Positions 1 to 11,928 are shown, counted from the first letter of the stretch. The stretch is DNA of 64,000 nucleotides from Lysinibacillus odysseyi (GCA_014595895.1 JABUKB010000001.1:1736001-1800000), one strand, 5' to 3'. Notes: generated from the letters alone by a model not told the origin. Numbers and translations: made by a program.

Positions 1-82
1 AAAACAAAGAAAAAATGCAAAGCCACTAAAGGCAGCTGCTACGTCATTGACACATGCCATCCCAAAATCACATTAAACAATT

Positions 83-128
83 AAAACGCAGATAAAATCA
101 AGCAATGTTGATTTTATCTGCGTTTTTT
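83..128. terminator. Bidirectional terminator downstream of apt
   Basis: A 17-bp perfect stem (AACGCAGATAAAATCAA and its complement) with a 6-base loop is flanked by A-rich and T-rich runs on both sides. It lies just past the apt stop codon, so it should end the recJ-apt transcript. Confidence 0.85.
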
Positions 129-131
129 CTA

Positions 132-644
132 TTAGTATTGAATTAACGTTTTAATTGGATAGTTATTAATTTTATCTCGACCTTTTAGCTCTTCTAACTC
201 AATTAAAAAGGCACAGCCCACTACTTGACCGCCTAACTTTTCGATTAAACGAATTGTAGCTTCTACTGTTCCTCCCGTCGCTAACAAATCATCACAAATT
301 AATACTTTCTGACCTGGTTTTACAGCATCTTTATGCATCGTTAATGTATCTGTTCCATACTCCAAGCCATAATCTGCAGAAATGACTTCACGTGGAAGTT
401 TCCCTGGTTTACGAACAGGTGCAAAGCCGATTTCAAGGGCATAGGCTACCGGACAGCCAATAATGAAGCCGCGCGCTTCTGGTCCTACAATAATTTCAGC
501 GCCTACTTCTCTCGCATACTTTACGATTTCATCCGTCGCATATTTATATGCTGGTCCGTTATCCATAATTGTTGTAATATCTTTAAAACTAATCCCTGGC
601 TTTGGCCAGTTCTCTACCGTTGTCACATACTGCTTTAAATCCAT
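132..644 (-). CDS. apt: Adenine phosphoribosyltransferase
   Basis: Cytosolic purine-salvage enzyme that makes AMP and pyrophosphate from adenine and PRPP. The 170-residue length is normal for the family. The PRPP-binding loop [13 protein letters not shown] is at residues 114-126, and the N-terminal [14 protein letters not shown] segment is typical of bacterial Apt. The ATG has an AGGAGG ribosome binding site that overlaps the end of recJ, with only 14 bases between the genes, so the two are almost certainly cotranscribed. The recJ-apt order matches Bacillus. A strong terminator follows, so the gene next in Bacillus (relA) would have its own promoter outside the window. Confidence 0.97.
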   Translation of the reverse strand: MDLKQYVTTVENWPKPGISFKDITTIMDNGPAYKYATDEIVKYAREVGAEIIVGPEARGFIIGCPVAYALEIGFAPVRKPGKLPREVISADYGLEYGTDTLTMHKDAVKPGQKVLICDDLLATGGTVEATIRLIEKLGGQVVGCAFLIELEELKGRDKINNYPIKTLIQY

Positions 645-658
645 TGATGTTTTCCTCC

Positions 659-2986
659 TTAGGGCGTACCCTGCATTCGTTCATGAAACCATTGCTTCAA
701 CTCTGTATAAGTTGCATACAGAAGTTTCTGTTCCAGTTCTATTTGTGCCTCGCGCATTTTGTAAGCAGGTGCTTCTGCTAACTCTCGCTTCGGTGGATTA
801 TTGACTGTTGTCGTCAGACCATTGTCTATTGTAACAAATCCTAACTCAAAAAACACCTTTGTCATAAAATTAATTACGTCAACATTTAGTCCGATATGCT
901 GTGCCAATTGTTCGACATGAGCAGCAATGCGAAAAGCCGGACGCTTCTTTAGGAATCCATAATACCAAGAAAAATGCTGACGGGTTGGCATACCGTTAAA
1001 AAATTGCGTGTTTGACGTATGAAAATGCGCATAAATACGCTTGAATGAACGCGATTCCAATAAATTTTCAAGGAGACTCACATCTTCCGGCAAATCTAAA
1101 AAGACCACATAGTCTCCTATCTTTTCATAATCACTCGCCGATTCAATTAAATAAACAGGACGATTCACTAGCCGTTCAAATTGCAGAACGGTCGATGGCT
1201 GAAAGGCGACAAAGTCACATTTCTCTACAGGTATTTTCGCTAGCCAATTGGCAGCCTGGCTTTTGCCCCGGAAATCATAGAGCTGCCACTGTGTCGCTTG
1301 AATATCCTCAATCATAAACTGCGGCTTTTTTATATTTTGCCATTCATTAATTTGCAAGTCTCCAGCAAGCGAAATCGACACCCCGTAGGATATTTCATTA
1401 TATAAATACCCTTTGCTGAAGCCAATCGCATCGATTTTGCCGTAAGCATCCTCTAGTTCCATTTTCAGATGGTTTTCCTGCGTGCCGATTCGCCGCATCG
1501 ATGCTACGTTTACCTGCTCTAATGTAAACACAGGCTTTGCGAACTCTGTGCCAAATGGACCGAGTTTACGAATTTCTTCAATAGCTTGTACCGTTACTTC
1601 ACTTAAATCAATCGGTACATCGATCGCTAATTTTGGGATTAGTTGCTCCTCTGTTAGACAAGCCGCCGCCTGTTCATGTAATCGCTGACGCAATTCATCC
1701 ACATGCTCAAGCGGAAACGTCATCCCCGCTGCCATCGGATGTCCACCAAAGTGCGGAATCAATTCTTTATTTTTAGCGAGTTCATTATATAAATGAAACC
1801 CCTCAATACTACGGGCTGAACCTTTTGCTGTTCCTTTTTCTTTATCTAATGAGAGCACAATCGTTGGTTTATAGTACTTACCGACAAGGCGAGAAGCAAC
1901 AATGCCTACCACGCCTGCATTCCATCCTTCACCACCTACGACTAATACTAAGCTATCCCGAATTGCGGCATTCGATTCAATCATTTCAACCGCCTGCTCC
2001 GTGATGGTATTGACAATTGCTTTTCGCTCTTCATTTTTTTCGTTTAATATTTTCGCTAAAGGCTGTGCTTCTTGTGAAGAAGCACTCATTAAAAAATCAA
2101 CACCTGGCATGGCATCCCCTAAACGTCCGATGGCATTCAGACGTGGCCCAAAGTAAAAGCCAATAGATTCTTCTGTGATATCAGGCTGTTTAACACCTGA
2201 AGCGTCGCAAATCGCCTTTACCCAAGGGCTGCTAGATGTACGAAGCGCCTCGATTCCGCGCTTCACTAAATAGCGATTTTCATCACGGAGCGGCACTAGG
2301 TCAGCTATTGTACCAATCGCCACGTATTCAAATAAATGCTTAGGTACCTTCCCGTACAAGGCATGTGCCAATTTAAATGCAACCCCCACACCTGCTAGTT
2401 CTCCAAAAGGGTAACGTCCTTCAGGTACTCTTGGATGCAAAATAACATCAGCTATCGGCAATGTTTCGCCTGCTTCGTGATGGTCTGTCACAATTACATC
2501 CATCCCCAGCTCTTTGGCTATACGAAGCGGTTCTACACCGCTAATGCCGTTATCGACCGTGATGATTAATTGCACACCATTAGCATGAGCCGAACGGAAA
2601 AGCTCCTCATGCGGTCCATACCCATGGGTAAAGCGGTTCGGAATCATGAAATCCACATCTGCCCCTAAGTCGCGTAATACGTGGAGCATAACGGCTGTAC
2701 TTGTAATGCCATCACTATCATAATCGCCGTATACTACTATTTTTTCTTTTTTCTCAATTGCTTGCTGAATACGCGCTACTGCCTCTGTCATCCCATGCAT
2801 TTGATAAGGGTCGTATAATTGTTGTTCGTCTATTGTTAATAAAGCTTTCGCCTGTTCTTCTGTTTCACAGCCTCTTGCAGCTAATATTTTAGCAGCGATC
2901 GCTGATATGCCTAAATTTTGCTGTAACTTCTCCACCAACTCTGTATTTGGTCGCTGTATGATCCATTTTTTTGCTGATTCTATCAT
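659..2986 (-). CDS. recJ: Single-stranded-DNA-specific exonuclease RecJ
   Basis: 5'-3' single-strand exonuclease of recombination and repair. The 775 residues contain the DHH-phosphoesterase motifs in order: GDYDSDG at about 87-93, DNG at 145-147 and DHH at 168-170. The DHHA1 motif GGHPMAAGM follows at about 414-422. A long C-terminal region of about 300 residues beyond DHHA1 is usual for Firmicute RecJ, which is larger than the E. coli protein. The metal-binding aspartates and histidines are intact. The ATG is preceded by AAGGA. It lies between secDF and apt, as in Bacillus. Confidence 0.97.
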   Translation of the reverse strand: MIESAKKWIIQRPNTELVEKLQQNLGISAIAAKILAARGCETEEQAKALLTIDEQQLYDPYQMHGMTEAVARIQQAIEKKEKIVVYGDYDSDGITSTAVMLHVLRDLGADVDFMIPNRFTHGYGPHEELFRSAHANGVQLIITVDNGISGVEPLRIAKELGMDVIVTDHHEAGETLPIADVILHPRVPEGRYPFGELAGVGVAFKLAHALYGKVPKHLFEYVAIGTIADLVPLRDENRYLVKRGIEALRTSSSPWVKAICDASGVKQPDITEESIGFYFGPRLNAIGRLGDAMPGVDFLMSASSQEAQPLAKILNEKNEERKAIVNTITEQAVEMIESNAAIRDSLVLVVGGEGWNAGVVGIVASRLVGKYYKPTIVLSLDKEKGTAKGSARSIEGFHLYNELAKNKELIPHFGGHPMAAGMTFPLEHVDELRQRLHEQAAACLTEEQLIPKLAIDVPIDLSEVTVQAIEEIRKLGPFGTEFAKPVFTLEQVNVASMRRIGTQENHLKMELEDAYGKIDAIGFSKGYLYNEISYGVSISLAGDLQINEWQNIKKPQFMIEDIQATQWQLYDFRGKSQAANWLAKIPVEKCDFVAFQPSTVLQFERLVNRPVYLIESASDYEKIGDYVVFLDLPEDVSLLENLLESRSFKRIYAHFHTSNTQFFNGMPTRQHFSWYYGFLKKRPAFRIAAHVEQLAQHIGLNVDVINFMTKVFFELGFVTIDNGLTTTVNNPPKRELAEAPAYKMREAQIELEQKLLYATYTELKQWFHERMQGTP

Positions 2987-3063
2987 TTTCTCACGTCCTT
3001 ATCTCTTTATTATAGCGACTTTTATGCACAATTTGGAGAAATGCTAAGACATTCTTCAAAATA

Positions 3064-3092
3064 AAAAAGGATGCCCTGAATGGACACCCTTC
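3064..3092 (-). terminator. Terminator of secDF
   Basis: On the minus strand a GGGTGTCC/GGGCATCC stem (two G-U pairs) with a four-base loop is followed by TTTTTT. It lies directly after the secDF stop, so recJ-apt is probably transcribed separately or by read-through. Confidence 0.75.
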
Positions 3093-3097
3093 CTGAT

Positions 3098-5365
3098 TTA
3101 TACAAGCGGCTCGTCTGAACCCCATTGTTTTTTCTCTTTTTTCACTACTGAACTGCCCGTTTTGTTCATTTGACGCGCTTTTAATGAGTACCAAATTTGG
3201 GCAGCGATACAAATAGACGAATACATACCCGTCACTAACCCTATTAGTAAAGCAATAGAGAAGTTTTGAATAGATGGTGCACCTAAGAAAATCAATGCTA
3301 CCACCACTATAATAACGGTTAATACCGTATTTACCGAACGTCCCATCGTTTGACGAAGCGACTTATTGACGATATCAGCCAGTGCTTCCTTCGTTTTAAT
3401 CTCACCCGCACGATCCACGTTTTCACGAATACGGTCGAAGGTAACAATTGTATCATTGATCGAGTAACCTACAATCGTAAGGATAGCTGCGATAAATGTA
3501 ATATCTACCTCAAGTCGCAAGAAACTAAAGATAGCTATGATGAAGAATACGTCATGTAGCAAGGACACAATCGCCCCGATTCCCATGCGCCATTCGAAAC
3601 GAATCGCTACATAAAGAATAATGCCTAGTGCCGCCAAGCTTAATGCCAGCAATGCATTCTTGACCAACTCTCTTCCTACTGTTGGTGAAACGGTGCTGAC
3701 ATTTGGCTCTGAGCCGTACTCCTCCATTACTTGCGCTTTAAAGTCTGCAATTTCCTCTTGTGTGAAGTCTTCGTTGTAACGAGCTACCGCTACGTTGTGT
3801 TCATCACCAGAAATAACAACATCCTTATTCGCAAAGCCGATCGAATCTAAATAGTCGATTACTTCCTCTTGTGTCAATGCTTCCGTTGACTGAATATCAA
3901 CACGTGTACCACTTGAGAAGTCAATCCCTAAATTCAAGCGGAAGATACTGATAATCGCAATCCCTACAATTAAAATAATAACAGAGAAACCGTAAAACTT
4001 TTTACGATTGCCTACAAAGTCTAGTTTATCGAACTTTGTTGTTAAATCTAATGTGTTCACTTCATCCTCTACCGGATGTTGTTTGGAGCGCGCAATACCA
4101 AACCATGCTGGATTGTCGAAATAACCGCTTTTCACCAATAATCCTAGTAACACACGTGAACCCCATACAGCTGTTACGAATGATAATAGAATGGAAATGA
4201 TTAATGTTGTAGCAAACCCTTTAACAGAACTTGTACCAAAATAGAATAATACTACAGCTGCTAATAACGTTGTCAGCTGTGCATCGACAATCGCGGATAA
4301 GGACTGTTTAGATCCTAATTGGAATGCTTCTTTTACAGTCCGGCCTACGCGCAATTCCTCCCGAATACGCTCGGCTGTTAGAATATTAGCATCTACCGCC
4401 ATACCGATACCCAATACAATTGCCGCGATTCCCGGCAATGTTAAAACAGCATTAATACCTGTAAATACGAGCAATACTAAGTATGTAAATACCGCTAATG
4501 TAATAATCGAGATGAAACCTGGCAAACGGTAATACAGTAACATAAATGCAAAGATTACTATAACACCGATAATCCCTGCAAAGACCGTATCATTTAACGC
4601 TTCTTTACCAAACTGCGCTCCTACTGATGTCGAGTAAATTTCGGTTAACTTTACCGGCAATGAACCCGAGTTTAAAATACTTTCTAACGTTTTCGTTTCT
4701 TCTACTGTAAAGTTTCCTGAAATCTGCACATCTGTTGAATTGATCACTTGTGTTACTGAGGCTGCTGAAGCGAATTTTGGATCCTCTTTCACAGCTTCTG
4801 CCGCATAAGAGTCGACCCCTTCTTCAAAGTCTAGCCAAACGACTAATAGGTTTTCACCTGGTGGTCGAGTAGATAAATCTTTAGTAATCTCAGCAAATTT
4901 ATCGGCATCTTTTAGTGTTAGAGTCACGATTGGCTGGTTGTTTTGGTCAAACTGAGCAGCCGCACCGCCTTCTTTTAAGTCCGTTCCATCAAGCAATACT
5001 TTATCATTCACATCACGGAATGTTAGCTCAGCTGTACTGGACAGTAACTCACGTGCTGAAGATTGATCGTCCAGACCGGCTAACTGCACGCGAATGCGAT
5101 CCTCTCCTTCAACCTCGATACTTGGCTCGCTTACCCCGAATTTATTAATACGGTTATCCAGTGCCTTTGTCGTATCCGTCAGCACTTGCGGCGTGACTTC
5201 CTCTCCCTCTACAAGTGTTTCTACTTTATAGAGAACTTCGAATCCACCCTGTAAATCTAGTCCTAGTTTTACATCGTCTAAAATCCCTTGTATCGTTGTG
5301 CTCATCCCTGCAAATAGCAATGCTACTACTAGAACAAACGTAATGATACGGTTTGCTAATTTCAT
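3098..5365 (-). CDS. secDF: Fused preprotein translocase accessory protein SecDF
   Basis: RND-type membrane protein that uses proton flow to help pull secreted proteins through SecYEG. The 755 residues are a SecD half (N-terminal TM, large extracytoplasmic P1 region, five-helix bundle with the GMAVDANILTAERIREE motif) fused to a SecF half (LGIDFSSGTRVD, then GYSINDTIVTFDRIRE). Fusion is normal in Bacillus. The ATG at 5365 is chosen because AAGGAGG lies nine bases upstream; a longer frame starting 12 codons earlier has no ribosome binding site. A perfect hairpin sits about 40 bases upstream of the start. Confidence 0.97.
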   Translation of the reverse strand: MKLANRIITFVLVVALLFAGMSTTIQGILDDVKLGLDLQGGFEVLYKVETLVEGEEVTPQVLTDTTKALDNRINKFGVSEPSIEVEGEDRIRVQLAGLDDQSSARELLSSTAELTFRDVNDKVLLDGTDLKEGGAAAQFDQNNQPIVTLTLKDADKFAEITKDLSTRPPGENLLVVWLDFEEGVDSYAAEAVKEDPKFASAASVTQVINSTDVQISGNFTVEETKTLESILNSGSLPVKLTEIYSTSVGAQFGKEALNDTVFAGIIGVIVIFAFMLLYYRLPGFISIITLAVFTYLVLLVFTGINAVLTLPGIAAIVLGIGMAVDANILTAERIREELRVGRTVKEAFQLGSKQSLSAIVDAQLTTLLAAVVLFYFGTSSVKGFATTLIISILLSFVTAVWGSRVLLGLLVKSGYFDNPAWFGIARSKQHPVEDEVNTLDLTTKFDKLDFVGNRKKFYGFSVIILIVGIAIISIFRLNLGIDFSSGTRVDIQSTEALTQEEVIDYLDSIGFANKDVVISGDEHNVAVARYNEDFTQEEIADFKAQVMEEYGSEPNVSTVSPTVGRELVKNALLALSLAALGIILYVAIRFEWRMGIGAIVSLLHDVFFIIAIFSFLRLEVDITFIAAILTIVGYSINDTIVTFDRIRENVDRAGEIKTKEALADIVNKSLRQTMGRSVNTVLTVIIVVVALIFLGAPSIQNFSIALLIGLVTGMYSSICIAAQIWYSLKARQMNKTGSSVVKKEKKQWGSDEPLV

Positions 5366-5403
5366 TGTAAATCCTCCTTGATTGTATGCAATTACGCACA
5401 CGA

Positions 5404-5429
5404 GAAAGAGCGCAAAAATGCGCTCTTTC
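5404..5429. other. Perfect hairpin between comN and secDF
   Basis: GAAAGAGCGC and its exact complement are separated by six bases. The T-run that would make it a good terminator is on the plus strand, where no gene is read into it. On the minus strand the T-run is poor (TTTCTC). It may be a weak comN terminator or a structure in the secDF leader. Confidence 0.5.
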
Positions 5430-5594
5430 TTTTACGTATGTAGCAACTGGTTGTGCTCACTTTATTTTTTCTTAAAATACCACCGTTATTAGCGCTTGAT
5501 TAATAGAAAAATTGTAAAAGAAACGTGCAATAAGCTTATTATGAAACACGCTTTGCCATGTGTCAAATATACTTAGGCGTTTTTAGCAAGAATT

Positions 5595-5912
5595 TTACAA
5601 AGGCTCGTCACTTTTTAGCCCTAATAACAGGTCCAGCTCATCTTGGCTAATTTCTAGAATGTGATCGTGTTGGGACATTTCTTTTGTTTGCGCATATTGC
5701 ATCAAATCGGCGGGTGAAATGCTCAAAATAGCAGCTACCATTTCATGTGGACGAATTTCTTCTATATTTTTTTTTCGCCACTTTCTTTCCACGCAAAAAA
5801 GCCACAATTGCTCTAACATTACATCCTTATATTCATACAGTTGCAGTTCTTCACATTTACTTTGCAATACAGGTCGCATACGGTCATATAGCTCTTTATA
5901 TGGGACTGACAT
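5595..5912 (-). CDS. comN: ComN-like post-transcriptional regulator
   Basis: Small cytosolic protein of 105 residues, matched by recall to the post-transcriptional regulator family of B. subtilis ComN (YrzD). ComN promotes expression of the comE late-competence operon. The centre (EQLWLFCVERKWRKKNIEEIRPHEMVAAI, here described in part as the WRKKNIEEIRPHEM region) and the acidic C-terminus are the recognisable parts. The position beside secDF and spoVB is the same as in B. subtilis. The ATG at 5912 is chosen: the upstream in-frame GTG lies inside the GAGGTG ribosome binding site. No competence gene is visible in the window. Confidence 0.75.
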   Translation of the reverse strand: MSVPYKELYDRMRPVLQSKCEELQLYEYKDVMLEQLWLFCVERKWRKKNIEEIRPHEMVAAILSISPADLMQYAQTKEMSQHDHILEISQDELDLLLGLKSDEPL

Positions 5913-6001
5913 ATAGGTCACCTCTTCATCATTAGTTTTATCCGTGTTGGAGCGTGCATAACGTATAACTATAAAGCTTATTTAGGAAGGATGTCCGGAA
6001 A

Positions 6002-7495
6002 ATGGCCTCTTTTGTTAAAGGTACCTTATTATTAATGGTTGTGATTTTTATTTCGAAATGTCTCGGCTTCTTGTATCGCATGCAATTTATGCGTATTGCA
6101 GGCGAAGAAGTCGTTGGGATTTACATGACCGCCTATCCTGCCTTTATTTTTTTTATTGCTCTTGTACAGCTTGGTTTACCTATTGCCATTACGAAAATCG
6201 TTGCTGGCTTTGCTGCCAAAAGACAAGTAGTGCAGGCACAAGCAGCCCTTACAACAGCCTTTCGCGTTTCTACTATTTCAATTATTGTCTTCATACCTTT
6301 AATTTTAATGTTTTTACCTATTCTAACAAACAAATTATTACAAAATCATCATACGTATTACCCACTTCTCGTAGCTGTTTTCACTGTTCCAATAGTCGTA
6401 TACGGTGGTATTATTCGTGCTTATTTACTTGGTCTAAGCAAAACTGCTCCAACTGCTTGGTCATCTATGATTGAACAAGCTATTCGCATTCTAGCAACTA
6501 CCTTCTTGCTACCTATCTTCCTTACTTCTTCCCTTGAAATGAATGCAGCTTATGCTATGGGGGCTACAGCATTAGGAGAAACTGCTGCCTCTCTTTATTT
6601 ATGGCTGCACTATAAATGGCGCTACAAGACTCCGAAGAAAAAACAACACTATCCCGTTGCTCCGTTATTTCGCATTGCCCTGCCTTCCACAGGAAGCAGG
6701 TTATTCGGTACATTTACGTGGTTTCTAGAGCCGATTATATTTCTAAAAGCATTGACAACAGCCGGGTTAACCGCTGCAGCAGCTACTACACTGTACGGCG
6801 TCATTTCAGGCGTACATATCCCATTGCTACTATTCCCTGCCTTTATCCCCGCTGCTTTATCTATTGTATTGATTCCAGCTGTCAGCAACGCAGCAGCTGT
6901 CCACAATACGGCCTTGCTAAATGAAAGAATTAAAATTTCGTTGCGATTATCCACATTGGTTGGCTGTTATGCCGCTACCTTTTTTTTGCTGTACGGAGAT
7001 ACGCTAGCCTATGAACTATTTCATTTAAAAGAGCCAACTACTTATATGCGTATTTTAGCACCGATTTTTTTCTTTTACTATGTTCAGAGTCCGCTCTTAT
7101 CTATTTTACAAGCTTTGGATGAAGCCAAAGTCGCGATGATGAATTCTATTTATGGCGGAATCGGCAAGCTGTTAGTGATGTTCTTTCTAGCTGCCCAGCC
7201 GTCCTTCCATATATTTGGTGCCATCATGGCAATTGGCTTTGGAGTACTTTTGACTTCCTTCTTGCACATCGCTACACTGCGCCGTATGCCTAATATTCAT
7301 GTCGGCTTCCGGCTGTTTGCTGCTGCAATTGGCTGCTTTATTGTTACTGCAATCGTCCAATCCTTTATTACCTATGAGTCCATTTATATAAGCGGCGTGG
7401 TAAGCTTTTTCATGCTAACGGGTTTATTGATTCTTACAAAACAATTGAAAGCACACGATATACGCTATGTTCGGTCATTATTTTCGCGCCTTTAA
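6002..7495 (+). CDS. spoVB: Stage V sporulation protein B-like lipid flippase
   Basis: Polytopic membrane protein of 497 residues of the MOP/MATE-like polysaccharide exporter superfamily, related to MurJ. SpoVB is needed for spore cortex synthesis, probably as a lipid-linked peptidoglycan precursor flippase. The N-terminus (SKCLGFLYRMQFMRIAGEE) with the family's Gly-Leu-Tyr/Arg pattern, and about 14 hydrophobic segments, support the call. It is divergent from comN and convergent with the DUF421 gene, whose end it overlaps by 18 bp. In B. subtilis spoVB is in the same neighbourhood. MurJ-type function in vegetative cells cannot be excluded from sequence alone. Confidence 0.88.
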   Translation: MASFVKGTLLLMVVIFISKCLGFLYRMQFMRIAGEEVVGIYMTAYPAFIFFIALVQLGLPIAITKIVAGFAAKRQVVQAQAALTTAFRVSTISIIVFIPLILMFLPILTNKLLQNHHTYYPLLVAVFTVPIVVYGGIIRAYLLGLSKTAPTAWSSMIEQAIRILATTFLLPIFLTSSLEMNAAYAMGATALGETAASLYLWLHYKWRYKTPKKKQHYPVAPLFRIALPSTGSRLFGTFTWFLEPIIFLKALTTAGLTAAAATTLYGVISGVHIPLLLFPAFIPAALSIVLIPAVSNAAAVHNTALLNERIKISLRLSTLVGCYAATFFLLYGDTLAYELFHLKEPTTYMRILAPIFFFYYVQSPLLSILQALDEAKVAMMNSIYGGIGKLLVMFFLAAQPSFHIFGAIMAIGFGVLLTSFLHIATLRRMPNIHVGFRLFAAAIGCFIVTAIVQSFITYESIYISGVVSFFMLTGLLILTKQLKAHDIRYVRSLFSRL

Positions 7496-8116
7496 TTGTA
7501 TATGTAATTTCCGGTTTTCGTAGCTCGCATAAAATACAACGTCCGGTGTATAAATACCTTGGCTACGCAGCTCATCATCTAGCCATTTTTGATCCTTGCC
7601 GATCAATAATAAGTGCTTTTGATCCACATAACCATCTATAATAATCGGTAAAACAAACGGTCCTTTTCCTTTTTCAAATACGGATAATTTGCCCGACGGT
7701 TCTAAAAAGGCAAAGGCGACACTTTGCACCGAGGTGATGCCTTGCTCCCTTAATTGCTGAAATAAATCATCCAAATTGTAGCGGTTTTTACGCATCTCTG
7801 CCTCAACGATGAGACCATCCCGTATCACAATGGTTGGATCTCCATCGATGACATCGCGGACTGGTTTATTATTTAAAATAACAAGCGAATTAATATATTG
7901 CACAATAAGCAAAACAAAGATCGGCACTACTGCTAATAAAAAAGGCTTATTTAAATCTTCTAAGGCAAGAGCACCTACCTCTGCAATCAATACATAAATG
8001 GCAAAATCCACCAAACTTAACTCACCAACTTCACGTTTCCCCATAACGCGAAACACAATAATAACAATAATATATAAAATAAGTGTTCTCGCAATGATTA
8101 ATCCATAGTCGCTCAT
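7478..8116 (-). CDS. yrbG: DUF421/YetF-family membrane protein
   Basis: Protein of 212 residues with three N-terminal membrane segments (about residues 5-85) and a cytosolic C-terminal domain of the YetF/YrbG type. The signature stretches FRVMGKREVGELSLVDFAIY and the DGDPTIVIRDG region are visible. Function is not established; related proteins have been linked to spore germination and membrane processes. The symbol rests on synteny: B. subtilis yrbG lies between yajC and spoVB. The start at 8116 has AGGTGG five bases upstream; the longer frame adds 19 residues without a ribosome binding site. Its last codons overlap spoVB tail to tail. Confidence 0.8.
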   Translation of the reverse strand: MSDYGLIIARTLILYIIVIIVFRVMGKREVGELSLVDFAIYVLIAEVGALALEDLNKPFLLAVVPIFVLLIVQYINSLVILNNKPVRDVIDGDPTIVIRDGLIVEAEMRKNRYNLDDLFQQLREQGITSVQSVAFAFLEPSGKLSVFEKGKGPFVLPIIIDGYVDQKHLLLIGKDQKWLDDELRSQGIYTPDVVFYASYENRKLHIQLKARK

Positions 8117-8175
8117 TTGACCACCTCGACTATATTGTTCACACAGCGCAGACTTACTATACAATTTTTGCATAC

Positions 8176-8215
8176 GAAAAAAGGAACTGCCTCTTTATGA
8201 TGAAGCAGTTCCTTT
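8176..8215 (-). terminator. Terminator of yajC
   Basis: AAAGGAACTGC and its exact complement flank a 14-base loop. On the minus strand the stem is followed by TTTTTT, immediately after the yajC stop codon. Confidence 0.85.
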
Positions 8216-8225
8216 GAATAATTCA

Positions 8226-8486
8226 TTATTGTCCTTCTACACGACCGATCGCTTGACGCTCGAATTTTAAACGTGTATTGTCAGCTACTTTGATATATAC
8301 TGCTGTATCTTCAATCGCATCGATTTCACCGTGAAGACCACCTACTGTAATTACACGATCACCTTTTTTAAGGTTTGATTGCATTTGCACCGTTGCTTTT
8401 TGACGTTTTTGCGCTGGACGGATTAAAATAAACCACATCGCTACAAATAAAATAATAATTGGTACTAATTGTACTAATTGTTCCAC
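8226..8486 (-). CDS. yajC: Preprotein translocase subunit YajC
   Basis: Single-pass membrane protein of 86 residues that associates with SecDF. One N-terminal membrane helix (about residues 6-22) ends in the family motif FILIRPAQKRQK. It is followed by a small soluble domain with LKKGDRVITVGGLHG. The GTG start is preceded by AAGGAGG. Gene order yajC-tgt-queA-ruvB is that of Bacillus. It is read away from tgt with about 100 bases between and is closed by its own terminator. Confidence 0.95.
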   Translation of the reverse strand: MEQLVQLVPIIILFVAMWFILIRPAQKRQKATVQMQSNLKKGDRVITVGGLHGEIDAIEDTAVYIKVADNTRLKFERQAIGRVEGQ

Positions 8487-8590
8487 AAACTTGTCCTCCT
8501 TTCAAAAAAAACTTACTTCCTTAGTATAGTATAAAAAGCTCGTACTAGGTGTATTTTTCTACACAATTATACAAAATTTCTACGAAACCA

Positions 8591-9751
<1,161 letters not shown>

Positions 9752-9787
9752 TCACTCTAAAGTATAAACAGTACTTCGAAAATATAC

Positions 9788-9812
9788 GTGGCTTATGATT
9801 TACATAAGCCAC
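9788..9812 (-). other. Perfect hairpin between queA and tgt
   Basis: GTGGCTTATG and its complement enclose a five-base loop. The bases after it on the minus strand (GTATATTTT) are a weak U-run, so it may be an inefficient terminator or an mRNA processing/stability element within queA-tgt. Confidence 0.5.
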
Positions 9813-9857
9813 AAAATCTCATTTTAAATTGTCTCCCGCTGAATTGCAATCAATACA

Positions 9858-10895
9858 TTATTTCTTTGGTCGAATAAACATTGCATCGCCAAAGCTAAAG
9901 AAACGATACCGTTCCTTGACGGCTTCTTCGTAGGCGTGCATAATCGTTTCTTTTGTTGCTAATGCACTGACAAGCATCACCAATGTTGACTTCGGTAAAT
10001 GGAAGTTTGTAATGAGGCCATCAATTGCCTTATACTCAAAGCCTGGGTAAATGAAAATATTTGTCCAGCCTTGAGATGCTACAATTTGACCACCATAATC
10101 ACGTGCGACTGTTTCAAGAGTACGCGTAGAAGTCGTTCCTACAGCAATAACACGACCGCCTGCTGCTTTCGTGCGATTAATTACGGCTGCTGTTTCCTCG
10201 CTCACACTATAGAATTCTGAATGCATATCATGCTCTTCAATGGAATCGACACTTACCGGACGGAATGTACCAAGACCTACGTGCAATGTTACAAATACGA
10301 CTGCTACACCTTTTGCTTCAATAGACGCTAAAAGTTCCTCTGTAAAGTGTAGCCCGGCTGTTGGTGCTGCAGCAGAGCCGCGCTCGCGAGCAAATACCGT
10401 TTGGTAACGGTCCTGGTCGTCTAATTTTTCACGAATATAAGGCGGCAGCGGCATTTCACCCAACTGCTCTAAAATTTCGTAGAAAATCCCGTCATAATGA
10501 AACGTAAATGTACGTCCGCCATGTTCTAATATACCTGTACATGTAGCCGTCAAGAGACCTTCGCCAAATGTAATCACCGTGCCAACCTTTACGCGTTTCG
10601 CAGGCTTTACTAATGTCTCCCACTCATCTTCCTTTGTTTGCTTTAACAGTAGGAGTTCAATATTGGCGCCTGTGTCTTCCTTTACTCCCATCAGGCGGGC
10701 TGGCAATACACGCGTATCATTTAACACAAGGCAATCTCCTGGTTGTAGTTCCTCCAAAATATGCCCAAATTGATGGTGCTCTACCTCTTTTGTGCCTGGA
10801 TTCACTACGAGTAACCGACTCGCTGTACGATCAAGCAGTGGTGTTTGGGCAATCAATTCCTCTGGCAAATGAAAATCAAAATCTTCTACTTTCAT
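9858..10895 (-). CDS. queA: S-adenosylmethionine:tRNA ribosyltransferase-isomerase
   Basis: Transfers and isomerises the ribosyl part of SAM onto preQ1 in tRNA to give epoxyqueuosine. The 345 residues begin with the family hallmark [15 protein letters not shown]. They contain [14 protein letters not shown] (about 175-188) and end in the usual [10 protein letters not shown]. Length and N- and C-terminal motifs are normal. It lies 21 bases downstream of ruvB and upstream of tgt, so ruvAB-queA-tgt is the likely transcription unit. The ribosome binding site is weak (AAGAAAG). Confidence 0.97.
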   Translation of the reverse strand: MKVEDFDFHLPEELIAQTPLLDRTASRLLVVNPGTKEVEHHQFGHILEELQPGDCLVLNDTRVLPARLMGVKEDTGANIELLLLKQTKEDEWETLVKPAKRVKVGTVITFGEGLLTATCTGILEHGGRTFTFHYDGIFYEILEQLGEMPLPPYIREKLDDQDRYQTVFARERGSAAAPTAGLHFTEELLASIEAKGVAVVFVTLHVGLGTFRPVSVDSIEEHDMHSEFYSVSEETAAVINRTKAAGGRVIAVGTTSTRTLETVARDYGGQIVASQGWTNIFIYPGFEYKAIDGLITNFHLPKSTLVMLVSALATKETIMHAYEEAVKERYRFFSFGDAMFIRPKK

Positions 10896-10916
10896 ATTGT
10901 TAACTTCTTTCTTATT

Positions 10917-11915
10917 TTAATTTTGTAGTGGATAACCAAAATGCTCATACGCTAAATGGGTCGCCACACGTCCTCGCGATGTACGTTGCATAAAGCCAAT
11001 TTGAAGCAAGTAAGGCTCGTACACCTCTTCAATCGTGATACGCTCTTCACCAATGGACGCAGAAATCGTATCGAGTCCTACGGGTCCCCCTGTAAATCGC
11101 TCAATTAACGCAACCATTAATTTATGATCGATATGATCAAGCCCGCGCGGATCGACCTGCAGTAGTTCTAGCGCCTGCTGAGCGAGCGCTAGCGTAATCT
11201 TGCCGTCTCCTAATACTTGGGCATAATCACGCACACGCTTTAATAAGCGATTGGCAATACGCGGCGTGCCCCGAGAACGGCGTGCCATTTCAAGCGAAGC
11301 CTCTTCATCCATGTCGACTTGAAATAGCTGACTGCTGCGCATGACGATATGCGCTAACGATGCCTCATCGTAATACTCCAGGCGCAAATGCACGCCAAAA
11401 CGGTCACGAAGCGGTGCGGATAAAGCCCCGACACGCGTCGTCGCACCTACTAATGTAAAAGGCGGCAAATCTAGGCGCACCGAACGTGCTTCCGGTCCCT
11501 TGCCAATGACGATATCAAGGCAAAAGTCTTCCATCGCTGGATATAATACTTCCTCAATCGCACGGGGCAATCGGTGGATTTCATCAATAAATAGCACGTC
11601 TCCCGGTTCCAGAGAGCTTAAAATGGCTGCTAAATCACCTGGACGTTCAATCGCAGGACCACTCGTCATTTTAATATTGACGCCCATTTCATTGGCGATT
11701 ACTGCAGCAAGCGTTGTTTTCCCTAAGCCAGGAGGTCCATACACCAACACATGGTCCAAACTTTCCTCACGCATTTTCGCCGCTTCAATAAAGATTTTCA
11801 GGTTATCTTTTACCTTCTGCTGACCGATATATTGCGCAAGAAATTGCGGACGCAAAGACAATTCAAACTGTTCGTCAAACTGGCTTGCTTCACTCGATAC
11901 TATTCGCTCTGACAT
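10917..11915 (-). CDS. ruvB: Holliday junction branch-migration ATPase RuvB
   Basis: AAA+ motor that drives branch migration with RuvA. The 332 residues show Walker [10 protein letters not shown], Walker B FIDEIHRL, sensor [18 protein letters not shown] and a C-terminal winged-helix domain ending near RTSRGRVAT. It starts 13 bases after ruvA with an AAAGGGGG ribosome binding site. Normal length and full motif set. Confidence 0.98.
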   Translation of the reverse strand: MSERIVSSEASQFDEQFELSLRPQFLAQYIGQQKVKDNLKIFIEAAKMREESLDHVLVYGPPGLGKTTLAAVIANEMGVNIKMTSGPAIERPGDLAAILSSLEPGDVLFIDEIHRLPRAIEEVLYPAMEDFCLDIVIGKGPEARSVRLDLPPFTLVGATTRVGALSAPLRDRFGVHLRLEYYDEASLAHIVMRSSQLFQVDMDEEASLEMARRSRGTPRIANRLLKRVRDYAQVLGDGKITLALAQQALELLQVDPRGLDHIDHKLMVALIERFTGGPVGLDTISASIGEERITIEEVYEPYLLQIGFMQRTSRGRVATHLAYEHFGYPLQN

Positions 11916-11928
11916 GTGCAGTCCCCCT

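Noticed and set aside
1-63. Minus-strand open frame of about 20 codons running off the left edge (starting MACVNDVAAAF)
   Set aside because: Too short, no clear ribosome binding site and no similarity to RelA, which would be expected next; cannot be supported from the visible part.
2991-3212. Minus-strand frame of 73 codons across the end of secDF
   Set aside because: Out-of-frame shadow of secDF and its terminator; no ribosome binding site and atypical composition.
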